Below, one piece after another: positions 43,695-54,448 of a DNA stretch of 64,000 nucleotides. The notes under the pieces were generated by a model that saw only the letters and a list, made by a program, of their open reading frames with translations, was not told where the DNA came from and did not search any database. Source of the DNA: Spiroplasma helicoides (GTDB lineage: Bacteria > Bacillota_I > Bacilli_A > Mycoplasmatales > Mycoplasmataceae); the NCBI RefSeq assembly GCF_001715535.1, contig NZ_CP017015.1, positions 372,001 to 436,000 on the forward strand, given 5' to 3'. Within the stretch, counting starts at the first letter, position 1. The number at the start of each line of letters is the position of its first letter. The translations under genes were made by a program, and so were the position numbers.

Positions 43695-43736
43695 CTTTCT
43701 TTTAAGAAAGTTATAAAAAACTTTCTTAAAAGAAAG
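43695..43736. repeat. 16-bp perfect inverted repeat in the 5' leader of the small basic gene
   Basis: CTTTCTTTTAAGAAAG (43695-43710), 10-bp spacer, CTTTCTTAAAAGAAAG (43721-43736). On the minus strand it ends 12 bp before the ATG and contains no long U tract after it, so a regulatory hairpin or operator fits better than a terminator. Each arm also contains the shorter palindrome CTTTCTT/AAGAAAG. Confidence 0.8.
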
Positions 43737-43827
43737 TTATCATAATTTTTTTAAAAATGTAGTTTTTTTTATAAAATAGAAAAAAATTTTTAGACAAACA
43801 ATATAATGAAAAATAGGAGAAAAAAAG

Positions 43828-44550
43828 ATGCTTTACGATTTAGTTATTTTATTTGTGTATTTCTTTGTTAATTTATCTTTGTCTATAGGGAGTTATTTAA
43901 TTTTTTTAGAATCATTAAAGTTTAAAGTAAAAACATTAGAAAGTATTTTTGGTAATTTTTTACTATTCAATAAAGAGAAAATGATTTTATATAAAAATGA
44001 AAAATGGTCATTTTTTCTTGCATATTTTATTTACTTTTTAATAGCAATTATTATGTTTTTTATATTTCTTATACTTATTGCTTTTAATTCAAATAACAAT
44101 ATTTTATTTATATCTTTATACTCATTAGCTTTTTTAATTTGTTTAGCATTATTTATTTATTATATTGGTTTATCTATTAAAAAAATAAGTGAATATAAAT
44201 TTTACAATAAATTAGAAATTGAATTAAATTATTCACTTTCAAATAAGCAACAAGAATATAAAACCTTATTATTTCTTAAAGACAATAAAAAGTCACCCTA
44301 TAATAATTTATTTAAGTTTCATCAAAATAGACTTAAGAAAAAATTAAATAAAGATATTAATAATAAAAAAGACAATTACAAGAATTACATAATTTTTTTG
44401 AAGTACATTAGAAATCACAGTACTTTTATTGATAGAATTATTAACTCTAATGCAGACGTTACTATATTTTCTAATAATGAGATTATTGATATTGAACAAT
44501 TAAAAACAGTTTTAGTAAATAATTTTTATGCATTGAGTAGAGATAATTAA
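43828..44550 (+). CDS. Membrane protein with Lys-rich cytosolic tail
   Basis: A 240-aa protein with three hydrophobic helices (about residues 3-26, 68-90 and 95-120) and a basic, helical C-terminal half (HQNRLKKKLNKDINNKKDNYKNY). TAGGAG lies about 8-10 bp before ATG 43828. No known motif. Confidence 0.72.
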   Translation: MLYDLVILFVYFFVNLSLSIGSYLIFLESLKFKVKTLESIFGNFLLFNKEKMILYKNEKWSFFLAYFIYFLIAIIMFFIFLILIAFNSNNNILFISLYSLAFLICLALFIYYIGLSIKKISEYKFYNKLEIELNYSLSNKQQEYKTLLFLKDNKKSPYNNLFKFHQNRLKKKLNKDINNKKDNYKNYIIFLKYIRNHSTFIDRIINSNADVTIFSNNEIIDIEQLKTVLVNNFYALSRDN

Positions 44551-44647
44551 TTACAACTAAATAACAAAATAAGTAAGTTAGTTTTTATAGATTTAAAAAA
44601 AGGTTAATTAGATTAAAAAATGTATATTATTTTAATTAAATCAAATT

Positions 44648-44667
44648 CTTGCAAAAACCCTTGCAAG
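44648..44667. repeat. Inverted repeat CTTGCAA-N6-TTGCAAG upstream of the 106-aa gene
   Basis: Exact 7-bp arms, GC-richer than the spacer around it, about 66 bp before ATG 44733 and 33 bp before a TATAAT at 44700-44705 (extended TATGGTATAAT). Its position just upstream of the promoter suits an operator. Confidence 0.5.
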
Positions 44668-44732
44668 CATCTTGGTCTTAAAAATTGATATTTTTATGGT
44701 ATAATATTATCAATGATTAAGGAGCTGTTCAT

Positions 44733-45053
44733 ATGAGATGAAAAAAATACTTAAAAGATACCTATAAAGATTCTTACTTCCATTTAGAAACTTTTTCAAA
44801 TGGAAAAGTAGTTTTTAAACAATACTACAAGTATTTAAAAGATGTCTTTGAATTTGGTCCTGAAAACTATAAAAAGATTTTTTTTGAAGCAGATGTGGTT
44901 GATTTAGAAACTGGTCAATTAAAACATCGTGACAAAATTGATTTAGAGACAGCATATGCTTTAATGGATGTAATAAATAACGTTGGTAATGTTGAAAGAC
45001 TTTATGAAATTGGTTATATTAAGAGAGAAGAAACAATTGATATAGATGAATAA
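44733..45053 (+). CDS. Conserved-looking hypothetical protein
   Basis: A 106-aa protein of balanced composition (WKKYLKDTYKDSYFHLETFSNGKVVF, FFEADVVDLETGQLKHRDKIDLETAYALMDVINN). It appears soluble with mixed strands and helices. AAGGAGCTG lies about 8 bp before ATG 44733, and it has its own promoter-like box and terminator. No family recognised. Confidence 0.75.
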
Positions 45054-45078
45054 AAAGAATGATCAATCATTCTTTTTA
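45052..45078 (+). terminator. Intrinsic terminator
   Basis: AAAAAGAATGAT, 2-nt spacer, ATCATTCTTTTT right after the stop codon. Confidence 0.8.
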
Positions 45079-45103
45079 TTTTGCTTAGAAATGGAACTTA
45101 TTT

Positions 45104-45619
45104 ATGAGAAAAATTAATATTATTTTATTTGAACCAGAAATTGCTAATAATGTTGGTGCTATTATGAGAACTTGTGCTTTAACTAATGCAAAATTGCACT
45201 TGATTGAACCTTTTGGGTTTATTTTTGATAAAAGAAACTTTGCCAGAACTAGTGCTAATAACTTTGAGGGTTGTGAATATGTAAGATATGAAGATTGAGC
45301 TCAATTTTGTGCTCAAAATCCAAAAGCTAATGTATTTTATATGACTAGATATGGGAAAAAACCAATTTCTGACTTTAACTTTAAAGCAATTGATGATGAA
45401 ATTTATATTATGTTTGGTCGTGAATCAACTGGAATTGATAAAAACATTTTAAAACAAAACTTAGATAAATGTTTTAGAATACCAATGGTTGAAAGCGGCA
45501 GAAGCTTAAATATTGCCAATAGTGTTGGTATCGCAACATATGAAGTATTAAGACAATGAGATTATCTTGATTTGAGTAAAGTTGAAGTCGAAAAAGGCGA
45601 AGATTACTTAGAAAAATAA
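45104..45619 (+). CDS. trmL: tRNA (cytidine/uridine(34)-2'-O)-methyltransferase
   Basis: A 171-aa SPOUT (knotted) methyltransferase of TrmL type, which methylates the wobble ribose of tRNA-Leu. Marks: ILFEPEIANNVGAIMRTCALTNAKLHLIEPFGF, IMFGRESTGI, CFRIPMVESGRSLNIANSVGIATYEVLRQ. These correspond to TrmL motifs 1-3 (N-x-G-x-x-x-R, GxE-x-x-G, SLN-x-x-x-A/S). Length equals that of minimal TrmL proteins. Upstream GGAAC is weak. A DECD-box helicase follows 46 bp later. Confidence 0.93.
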
Positions 45620-45665
45620 TTATTGATAAAACTTACTATATAATTAATGACAAGGGGGTTAAGTT

Positions 45666-47030
45666 ATGAAGTTTAGTGATTTTGGGTTTAAAAAATTTTT
45701 AAATGACGCGCTAGAAGAAATTGGATTTTTAAATCCAACTAAAGTCCAAGAAAAAGTAATCCCTTTATTAAAAAAACAAAAGTCAGTTATCTGTCAATCG
45801 CATACTGGAACAGGAAAAACACATGCATTTTTATTACCAATCTTAAATAATTTAGATTATAGTCAACAAAAAACACAATTATTGGTGGTCACTCCAACAA
45901 GAGAACTTGCAAGACAAATATTTGCCAATGTCAAAGAGTTAATTCAATTTAATGAACAAGCTACTTGTGCTTTATTTGTGGGTGGAGATGATATTGAAAA
46001 GCAACAAACTAATCTACAAATTAAGCAACCAATGATAGTTATAGGTACTCCAACAAGGCTAAAAACCTTATACGAGCAAAACTTTTTACAAATAACAACA
46101 TCAAACTATGTAGTAATTGATGAATGTGATATGATTTTTGACTTAGGTTTTATTGAAGATGTTGATTTAATGCTTTCAAAAATCAACAAAAATGCAAAAA
46201 TTAGCTTATTTTCGGCTACTTTTAAAAATGGGTTAAAACCATTTTTAACAAAATATTTATCTCAAGCAGTTTTTGTTGATAATGTTGATAAAAAACCAAG
46301 TAGTAAAAATATTGAACATATCTTAATTTGAACTAGAAATAGAGAAAATAAAGAAGTTTTAAAAGTTATCACAAATTCCATCAATCCATATGTTGCCATA
46401 GTTTTTGTCAACAAAAAAGATCAAGTTAAAGAAATCATTAATTGATTAAATGAATTTGGGATTAAAAATGTTGGTGAATTACATGGAGATTTAGATCCTC
46501 GACAAAGAACTAATATGCAAAAAAGAATCCAAAATATGGAGTTTAAGTGAATTGTGGCAAGTGATGTTGCTGCAAGGGGAATTGATATTGATGGAGTTAG
46601 TCACATAATCTCAGTTGATTTACCAAAAGATTTAGATTACTACATTCACAGAAGTGGAAGAACTGGGCGAAATCAGTATGATGGTCAAAGTTATGTGTTG
46701 TTCAACTCAAACAATCAACATCAAATTGATACTTTAAAATCATTGGGAATTGAGTTTTCAAATAAAAAACTTGTCGATAACAACCTTGTAGATATTTATG
46801 AAAAGAAAAAAGTTAAAGTAATTAATACTAATTCACCTGGAGCTTTAGAAGAGAAAAAGATAATTAGTAAATACAAAGCAAAACCAGTTAAGCCAGGATA
46901 TAAGAAAAAAAGAAAAGCAGAGATTGAGAAAGTTAAAAAAGATATTAGAAGAAAACACATTAAAGAATCAATTGCAAAGATTAAAAAAGCAAAATACAAA
47001 AAACGTAGAGAAGAAATATTTAATGATTAA
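45666..47030 (+). CDS. DECD-box RNA helicase
   Basis: A 454-aa superfamily 2 RNA helicase. Motifs: Q region ([15 protein letters not shown]), I SHTGTGKT (about 45-52), Ia [19 protein letters not shown] (DECD in place of DEAD), [30 protein letters not shown] and HRSGRTGR. The C-terminus is strongly basic ([19 protein letters not shown]), typical of cold-shock or ribosome-assembly helicases that hold RNA nonspecifically. Likely roles are rRNA maturation or mRNA decay. AGGGGG stands 7-12 bp before ATG 45666. Confidence 0.93.
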
Positions 47031-47125
47031 TTTAAAATTAATTATTTTTTTGATTTACTAGCTTATTTTGTTATTTAAAAACTTTTTTATATTTAATGCT
47101 TATAATATAAAAAAGGAGTATATTT

Positions 47126-48223
47126 ATGAATTATCTGCATATAATCATAATCATTTTAGCTATAGTTACGTTTATTTTAATAACTATTATTATTGCGATA
47201 CTTAAGCAATATAAAAAAGTCAAAATAACTTCTGAAATTAATCAAAAAAAGTACACACGAATAAAAGCAAATAATAACAAAAAAGAAACGTTCGATTTCA
47301 AATCAAAAATCGAACAGCTAAAAATAGAAAATAGCAAACTTGTAAATCAATGTGAAAATCTTAAAAAAGAGTTATTTTATTCTGATAGTGTAGAAATAAA
47401 AAATTATTTAAATAATCATGAAACAGTAAATAAACCAAGTAGCTCATTTTTTGCTATTTTAGAAAAACGCTTTGAAAAAAGTGAGGAACATAAAAGAATT
47501 TTGAAGTTTGTTGTAGATAAAGTTGAAAAAGGTTATAACAATAAAGCAAAGTTTATGATGACTTTAGAGGAATTCAACTCAGACAATGGTTGAATGATAG
47601 TTATAAGTTTACTTGCTTGTGCTAAATTAACTCATTCTTCAATAAAAGAAAAACAATCATGATTTTCAAATTTTAGTCCCTTGAAAAGCTTGTTTTATGG
47701 CCAATCTAACAACAATTTTAGAAAAAATACTTGGTTAATTTTTGAAAAAGAAATTTTTTGAAATGATAGTAATGATGAATGACCAAATAGACCTGATTTG
47801 ATGCTGGTTACAAAATCCGAAAACAAATATAATATAGTGGTTTTAGAATTAAAGCAATGATCAAAAATTTACTATAAAAATAATTTTGAAAATCTTTTAC
47901 CAGACACTAATGAGCAAATAAAAAATTATAAAAAACTTATTTCTGAAAGATCTTCAAATAGTAAATTAGAATCTCTTTCATATTTATATAATTTATATTC
48001 TGAAGATGTTGAAGATGTAGAAAAAACACTATTAAATAATTCTGGTAAATATGATAAAAAATGAAAAATGAATGGTGACAAAAAAATTTATTATACCGCT
48101 GATAAAAAAATTGAATTATCAAGCCGTATTTATATGTCACTTACTGAAAATAAAACAATTGATGAGCTTAGTTATGAGGAACTTAAGAGATTTCTTAAAG
48201 AAATCGAAGAAAAAAATATTTAA
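47126..48223 (+). CDS. Membrane-anchored coiled-coil protein with PD-(D/E)XK-like nuclease domain
   Basis: A 365-aa protein. One hydrophobic helix at about residues 3-27 anchors it; a coiled-coil region follows (about 55-95; IEQLKIENSKLVNQCENLKKEL). The C-terminal domain has NRPDLMLVTKSENKYNIVVLELKQWS, that is Asp224, Glu241 and Lys243, the PD...(D/E)xK pattern, followed by NEQIKNYKKLIS, where families such as DUF2075/NERD-like show a Q-x-x-x-Y helix. AAAAGGAG stands about 7 bp before ATG 47126. It stands alone. The nuclease call is from motif only. A role in degrading incoming DNA at the membrane is speculation. Confidence 0.68.
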
Positions 48224-48395
48224 AAGTAATTTAAATACCATTATAGTAAAAAATATGATTTAAAGATTAGGCACTTTAATAAAGTAAAATATCTTTTAAA
48301 CAACTACATTTTTAAGACATTTTTACACTTACTTTTTGTTATTTGCAGTGCTTTTGTTTATAATTAATTTAGTTGATAAAAAGGGGTAATACATT

Positions 48396-50027
48396 ATGCA
48401 ACTAACTGAAAGAATAAAACAACTAATTGATGCAATTAGTTATCAAGTTTATGAAAAAGAGACTATTTTTAGATTAGCTATGTTAGCTTTACTTGGTGAA
48501 GAATCAATTTTCTTACTAGGTAAACCTGGAATTGCTAAATCACTAATTTCACGTAGGATGAAATTTGCAATCAAAAATGGATCTAACTTTGAATACTTGA
48601 TGAGTAAATTCTCAACTCCAGAAGAAATTTATGGTCCAATTGATTTAAGACACTTAAAAGAAGGAAAATATATTAGAGTTATTGAAGGATACTTACCATC
48701 AGCTAACATTGGATTTTTAGATGAGATTTGAAAAGCTGGACCAAGTATTCAAAATACTTTGCTAACAATTATTAATGAAAAGATTTTTAGAAATGGTGGA
48801 AAAGATATTAAAGTTCCATTGAAGTTATTAATCTCTGCATCAAACGAATTACCAGCTGAAGGTGAAGGACTTGAAGCCTTGTTTGACCGTTTCATTATTA
48901 GATTTATTGCTGAAGGATTAAAAGATGAAAAAAACTTTGATCAATTACTAGATGGAGATTCATCACTTGATGTTGATATTGATCCAGAGTTACAAATTTC
49001 AATCGAAGAACTTGAAGCATGAAAAAAACAATCAAGAAGTGTCAAAATGAGTCGTCGTTGTTTAGACTTCATTCATTACTTTAGAAAAAAAATGCAACTT
49101 GATACAAATGGAGAAGCTTATATTTCTGATAGAAGATGAAAAAAAATTGCTGGGTTAATTAAAACAAGTGCATTTTACAATGGTAGAGCAGAAACTGATA
49201 TCCCTGACTTATTTGTAATTCCATATTGTATTTGAGATGATGAAGAACAAGAAAAAGAATATACAAAAATCTTTTACAAAGCTTTTCTAGAACAATTTGG
49301 ATTAGAATGAAGAAATGAAAAAAGAAATTTATTAAACCAATTAGATTCAATGAATGCTCAAATTGGACAAGTTGAAGCTCAGTACTTGAGATTAACTCCT
49401 TATGATTCTCCATTTAGAGGTCAACTTAAAGGAACATATTACTTGATCAACTTTACAGATGGTGGATCAAACTATCAAACTTGTTTTATCTCTGCAGCTG
49501 ATTGAAACAAAATTAATAATTTACCAAGTGAAGCATTTGATATAGATCTTCACTTTGGACCTAACATTAACAAGTATGGGGGAACTCAAACTACAAAAGT
49601 AAAAGCTTACAAGTCAGATCAAATTTTATTTGTTAAAGAAAATAAAAAGTACTTGATTCAAAATGACAATCCTGGAGAGTTCAACAATCAAATGGTTAGT
49701 GTTGCAAAACAAGTTGAAGAGATTGAACAAAAAGTAAAAGAAGTTAGTGCCAAAATGTTTAAAGAATATAAAAAATATACAAAAATGAATTGTGTGTTTT
49801 TTGAAGATATTTATAATGAAAAAATTGCAGAAGCATTTGACACAGTAACTAAAAAGAAAGCAACTATTTCTCAACCTGAAGTTGATGCACCAATTGAATA
49901 TGACGCACCAGTTGATCAAAACTTTGACCAACCAGTGATGATGGGTCAAGCAGCACAACCAGTTGATGATTATGACAGTCCAGAAAATGGACCTGGAGCA
50001 ATTGATCTTCCAGATTTCTTAGGTTAA
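48396..50027 (+). CDS. ravA: MoxR-family AAA+ ATPase, RavA-like
   Basis: A 543-aa protein. The AAA+ core covers about residues 1-300: Walker A LLGKPGIAKS (42-49), Walker B IGFLDEI, sensor ISASNELPAEGEGLEALFDRF (arginine-finger region). After it, helical regions and a C-terminal Glu/Lys helix are followed by an acidic, Pro-rich tail (DQNFDQPVMMGQAAQPVDD). The VWA gene follows 24 bp later, the E. coli RavA-ViaA layout, in which the pair acts as a chaperone-like machine. AAAAAGGGG lies about 9 bp before ATG 48396. The assignment to the RavA branch is by neighbour and motif. Confidence 0.88.
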
Positions 50028-50051
50028 ATATTTTAAAAGAAGGTGAGTATT

Positions 50052-51734
50052 ATGGCAAAAGATCTTAACGATTTCGAACCGGTTAACGAAATTAAACGTG
50101 AGCTTGAAAAATTAAGACAAAAAGATAAGCATAATATTGACTTTCTTTTATTTAAAAAGAATCATGAATATGCAGCTGAACAATTAGATGACAAAATTAA
50201 TAATTTTTATAGTGCATCAAATTTATCAACCATCAAACAAATTACTTTACCTGAACCAATCAGAAAAGAAATTGTTTATTACAACTATGTGTCTGAAAAA
50301 TTTGATGAAGTAGATTTTGCAAAAAACTTAGACTTGATTAAAAATAAATTGAAGGAGTTTGATTCTCCATTCGCAACTTATATTGATACAATGAGTTGAA
50401 AAATTGACAATGGATATTTTGAACTTAAAGGTCGAGATTGATATACTGATTTTTTCAAAACTTGAACTTTTATGTTAACCAAAAGAATTTTAGACTTTCG
50501 TCTAAAAACAGTTGAAGATTTGCGATATAACTATTTAGTTGAAATTTATTCTTTAATAAAAAATTATGGTAAGTATGCAAAAATCTATAAAACAATGTAT
50601 GATGTTTTTGGAAAAATTGCAGAAGTTGATGATGAACTTAAAAATCAAAACATTGAATCTATTTCTAGGTTTGCAGAATTTTTATATAAAGACCCAAGTA
50701 TCTTAAGAATTGCAGAATTACTTGGAAGATTAAATGGTGAAGATGATTTGATGGAAGTAAATATTACTGAACAAATTGTCACTTACCCAACTCAAGAAAA
50801 ATTACCAATCAACCCTGAAGAGTTGGTTGGAGTTACAATTTCAAAAGATATTGAAAGACTTATGCCAATGGAGTTGGCCAATCTATTTGATGATGATCTT
50901 GAAATTGTCTTTTATAAAAAATATGTTGAATCACAATTACAATCATTTTTATTTGAATCAAAAGAAACTGTCATTGAACATGATGTTGAAGAAGTTGAGT
51001 ATGAAGCACCCATTCCATTAGAACAAGGTAAGTTTATAATTTGTATTGACACTTCAAGTTCAATGGAAGGAGCAGGTGAATATATTGCCAAAGCTCTTTC
51101 AATAGCAGTTGCCAAAGTAGCTTTAAAAGAAAGTCGAGATTTAGTCTTTTTCAATTTTGCTAATAATGATGTTGATGAATTTGTAATTAATGGATTACAC
51201 GTTAACATTAAAAAGATGCTTGAGTTTTTAGCTAAATCTTTTTATGGAAGAACTAATGCTAAACCTGCTTTTGAAAAAGTGATTGATAAAATGAATAGTG
51301 AAGATTTTAAAAGAGCAGATCTTTTAATGATATCTGATTTTATGATGGATTCACTTCCAGATGACACTAGAGTAAAAATAGCAAACTTGAAAGATAACTA
51401 CAATCGCTTTCACTCACTAGTAATTGGAACTATGCCAAATTTAGAAACGCAAGATGTTTTTGATAATGTTATGTATTATGATCCCAACGATCCATATGCA
51501 ACTCAACAAGTTGTAAAATCTTTAAATGATACTTTAAGAGATTTAAGAGAATTAAAAGAAGAAGAACTTGCATACCGTGATGAACAAATCAAAGACTTAA
51601 ATACTGTTAGAGATAAAAAACGATTTAGAGAAAAACACCTTGATAGTCCAAAAGCTAAAAAGTTGGAAAAAGCAAAACAAAAGGCAAGAGAGCTTGAACA
51701 AAAAAGACAAAAAATTTTATCAGGTCAAATGTAG
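50052..51734 (+). CDS. viaA: VWA-domain protein, ViaA-like
   Basis: A 560-aa partner of the AAA+ ATPase. The first 320 residues are helical and charged. The von Willebrand A domain follows with the MIDAS motif DTSSSM (333-338), FYGRTNAKPAFEKVI (the conserved Thr) and ADLLMISDFMMD (the conserved Asp). The end is a Lys/Glu-rich coiled coil (RDEQIKDLNTVRDKKRFREKHL...). ATG 50052 is chosen as AAGAAGGTGAG lies just upstream; GTG 50043 lies inside that site. Function with RavA is inferred from synteny. Confidence 0.87.
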
Positions 51735-51746
51735 AGGAATTGAGAA

Positions 51747-52109
51747 ATGGAAGTTAGAGAAAAAGGTCAATATTTAATGTTGTATTTTGATAAGGGCGAA
51801 GAGATAGTTGAAGGAATAACTAATGCTACTCGTGAGTATACAATCATTGACGGAAGAATTTCAGGAACAGGACACATCAATCGATTAGAGTATGGAGTAT
51901 TGACAAATGCCGATCCAATATTTTTTACAAAAAGTCTAGTAGAAAAATTATTAACAGTAACAAGCTTTTTTGGAAAAATAGAAAATCGAGAAATCAGCTT
52001 AATGATAAATTCTGTTGACCAAGAATATGTTATTCACATGGGAAAAGTTTTTCGAGCAACAGCTGAAGTTGAGACAATCATATTTTTAGAAGTTTTAAAA
52101 ACTGACTAA
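51747..52109 (+). CDS. PPC/DUF296-domain protein
   Basis: A 120-aa single-domain protein with the PPC (DUF296) fold outline: LMLYFDKGEEIVEGI, AREYTIIDGRISGTGHINRLEYGV, and ...VIHMGKVFRATAEVETIIFLEVL, in which His in the HMGK strand and Glu near the end are family marks. In plants the domain is fused to AT-hooks; stand-alone bacterial versions form trimers with unknown function. It begins 12 bp after viaA behind TAGAGGAAT and ends in a terminator, so it closes the ravA-viaA operon. Confidence 0.78.
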   Translation: MEVREKGQYLMLYFDKGEEIVEGITNATREYTIIDGRISGTGHINRLEYGVLTNADPIFFTKSLVEKLLTVTSFFGKIENREISLMINSVDQEYVIHMGKVFRATAEVETIIFLEVLKTD

Positions 52110-52115
52110 AAAAAT

Positions 52116-52139
52116 CAAAGACCAAAATTTTGGTCTTTT
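52116..52139 (+). terminator. Intrinsic terminator of the ravA-viaA operon
   Basis: AAAGACCAAAA directly joined to TTTTGGTCTTTT. Confidence 0.85.
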
Positions 52140-52286
52140 AATTTTTGCAAATTTTAATCATACTTAAAATAGTCAAAAAAAAAATTTAGTAAATGATTTT
52201 TTTCTAGTATAATATATTTAATCTTTATGAAGTGTGTACTCACATATAGTAAAGGGTAGAAAGCAAAAACAAGAGGTGACACAAGA

Positions 52287-53827
52287 ATGATCGGAATGAT
52301 TTCGACAGCTTACTTTACAGTTAAAGACCGTCCCGGAATTAAAACTGTAAAAAAATACTGATGAAGAAATATGGTTATTCAACACGTTAAGTTTAAAGGT
52401 AAATTTTTCATAATTGCTACAATCGGTTATGGAAAAGCAAATGCTGCTATGGCAATCACTTACTTAATGGAAGAATATCCAACTCTAGAAACAGTTTTAA
52501 ATATTGACCTAGCTTTATCAACAAATGATAAGTTTGATACAACTGACACTGTAATGTCAACAAAATTCATTTACAGAGATGCTGACTTGACAGTTTTCAA
52601 AGATATTAAATATGGACAAATCGTGCATGACCAGAAGCATTTTCATTTAACAATGAATTTGTAACACAAATGAAAAACTTTAAATTAGGTGTTTCAGATG
52701 GTATTGTTGGTACAGCTGATATGTTAATTTATAATTCAAAACAATTTAAAGAAATGGTTGACAAATACGGACAAACAATTGACGTAATTGATACAGAAGC
52801 AGGAGCACTTGCTCAAGTTGCTAAAAAATCATCAGTTAACTTTGTTTCATTAAAAATTATGTACAACAATGCATTATCACCATGAGATAATGATCCACTA
52901 CATAAATTCAAAATTTATGAAACATCAAACACTTTAAAATACTTAGTGGGAAGATTATTCAACTTACTATCATCAAAATACATCATTGACTTTACAAAAA
53001 ACACAAATGATGAATTAGAAATTATTAACGAATTATGAGAATTAGAACATGACGCTTGAGTTTCAAGATTTAAAAAAGATGCTGTGTCATTGATTTCAGG
53101 AATGGGACCTTCAATTATGATGGTTGACAAAAAAAGCTTAAAACCTGAAGCATTAGACATCGTTGAAGTTATGAAACCAAAAATTGAAGACGAAGGTCCT
53201 TCAAAAATCATTTTAGGAGAAGACGAGTGAAAAAATGCTCCAAAAAAATGATTACGTAAAATTCTATTCTTACAAAATGTTCACGTTAACGAAGACGAAT
53301 TACTATGAAATAAATCAGCAAAATACGATGTAAAATCAGTTAAACATTACACAATCGAAGATGTTGCTAAAAATATTGCTAAAGTTATTGCTGATCGTTC
53401 ACAAGACAAATCTTCATACGCATTTGACGGTGCAACAGTTGCTAAAAAACACTTACTAGTAGCTTGTGACTCAGCAGTTACATTCTACATCAGTAACAAT
53501 GCAACTCATGAATTTGTTGAAGATAGACAAAAAGGTGCTGCTCTAGTAGCAGGGGAATTCTCTAAATTTTTAAATGAAGCATTAGCAGAGGTAGAATCTC
53601 CATTTGAAAAAATTGTAGTTCTTGTTAAATTACCATCATTAGGAGCAGTAAAAGTTCCTGTGTTTATTACAACAAAATCAAAAGTTAACTCACCAATTGT
53701 ATTTGATAGTTACAATGCAGGAGCACAAAAACAATTTACTGTTGTTGATATTGTTAGAAATGACTACGATCCACTTAAAGTTGGTTCATTCAAAGTTACA
53801 GTACGTTTGAAAGCAAAAGAAGATTAA
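52287..53827 (+). pseudogene. MTA/SAH-nucleosidase-like protein with long C-terminal domain, frameshifted
   Basis: From ATG 52287 (behind AAGAGGTGA) the frame reads a phosphorylase/nucleosidase-like domain: IGYGKANAAMAITYLMEEYP and GQIVH, then stops at TAA 52662-52664. Adding one base after 52630 gives HE-PEAFSFNNEFVTQMKNF and continues with VSDGIVGTADMLIYN and VIDTEAGALAQVAKKSSV (the acidic recognition motif), then to TAA 53825-53827. About 315 C-terminal residues have no family I recognise and remain open and conserved-looking. It is a one-base deletion or a sequence error. The reconstructed length is about 513 aa, twice the size of plain MTA/SAH nucleosidase. Confidence 0.8.
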
Positions 53828-53838
53828 AATTAATAAAA

Positions 53839-53868
53839 GAAACCACAATGAAAAGTGGTTTTTTTTAT
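53839..53868 (+). terminator. Intrinsic terminator
   Basis: AACCAC, 8-nt loop, GTGGTT, then a run of Ts, just after the nucleosidase-like gene. Confidence 0.7.
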
Positions 53869-53907
53869 TTTTGTTTGTTATTATCAAAGCAACTAGAAGG
53901 TGATTGA

Positions 53908-54363
53908 ATGAATAAAAATGATAGAAATAGAGGTAGAAAAGATAAAGATTTAGTCTCAACTGATGCAGATATTTCTGCAGAATTAGCTTTCGAAACACTA
54001 CTTGATTTAGCAGAAGTTGAATTGGTAAAGCCAGTCAAAAAAGAGAAAAAAAAGGTTGAAAAAATTAAAAGTTATGTAGGATTGTCAGAAAATGAAAAAG
54101 TAGGAAAAAAAGATTTACAACAAATTATTTTTCAAGCAAGACAAAAAACTGAAACACTGGAATCAGTTATGTGAAGAGATCCAGAGGAAATACCTGAACA
54201 AGAAATTATCAAAAATGCTCAAAAAAAAGGAAAGTCTGAATATGATTCTGATGTATTAAGAGAGCTTATTTTAAAACGTCAAAGAGAAAGAAGAAAAACT
54301 GAAAACATTTTTGGTTCACTTTTAGCAAGTGTGAAAAAAAATCGCGATGATTATGATAAATAA
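53908..54363 (+). CDS. Charged hypothetical protein
   Basis: A 151-aa Lys/Glu-rich protein without signal or membrane segments (NRGRKDKDLVSTDADISAELAFETLLDLAEVELVK and a helical RELILKRQRERRKTENIF). AGAAGGTGATTG precedes ATG 53908. Likely partly disordered. Family not recognised. Confidence 0.72.
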
Positions 54364-54448
54364 TAATTAAATAAGTAAATACTTGTATTTTTTTAAATAT
54401 GTTTTGTTAAAATAAAAATACATTATTGATATTGATAGGGAGGGCAAA

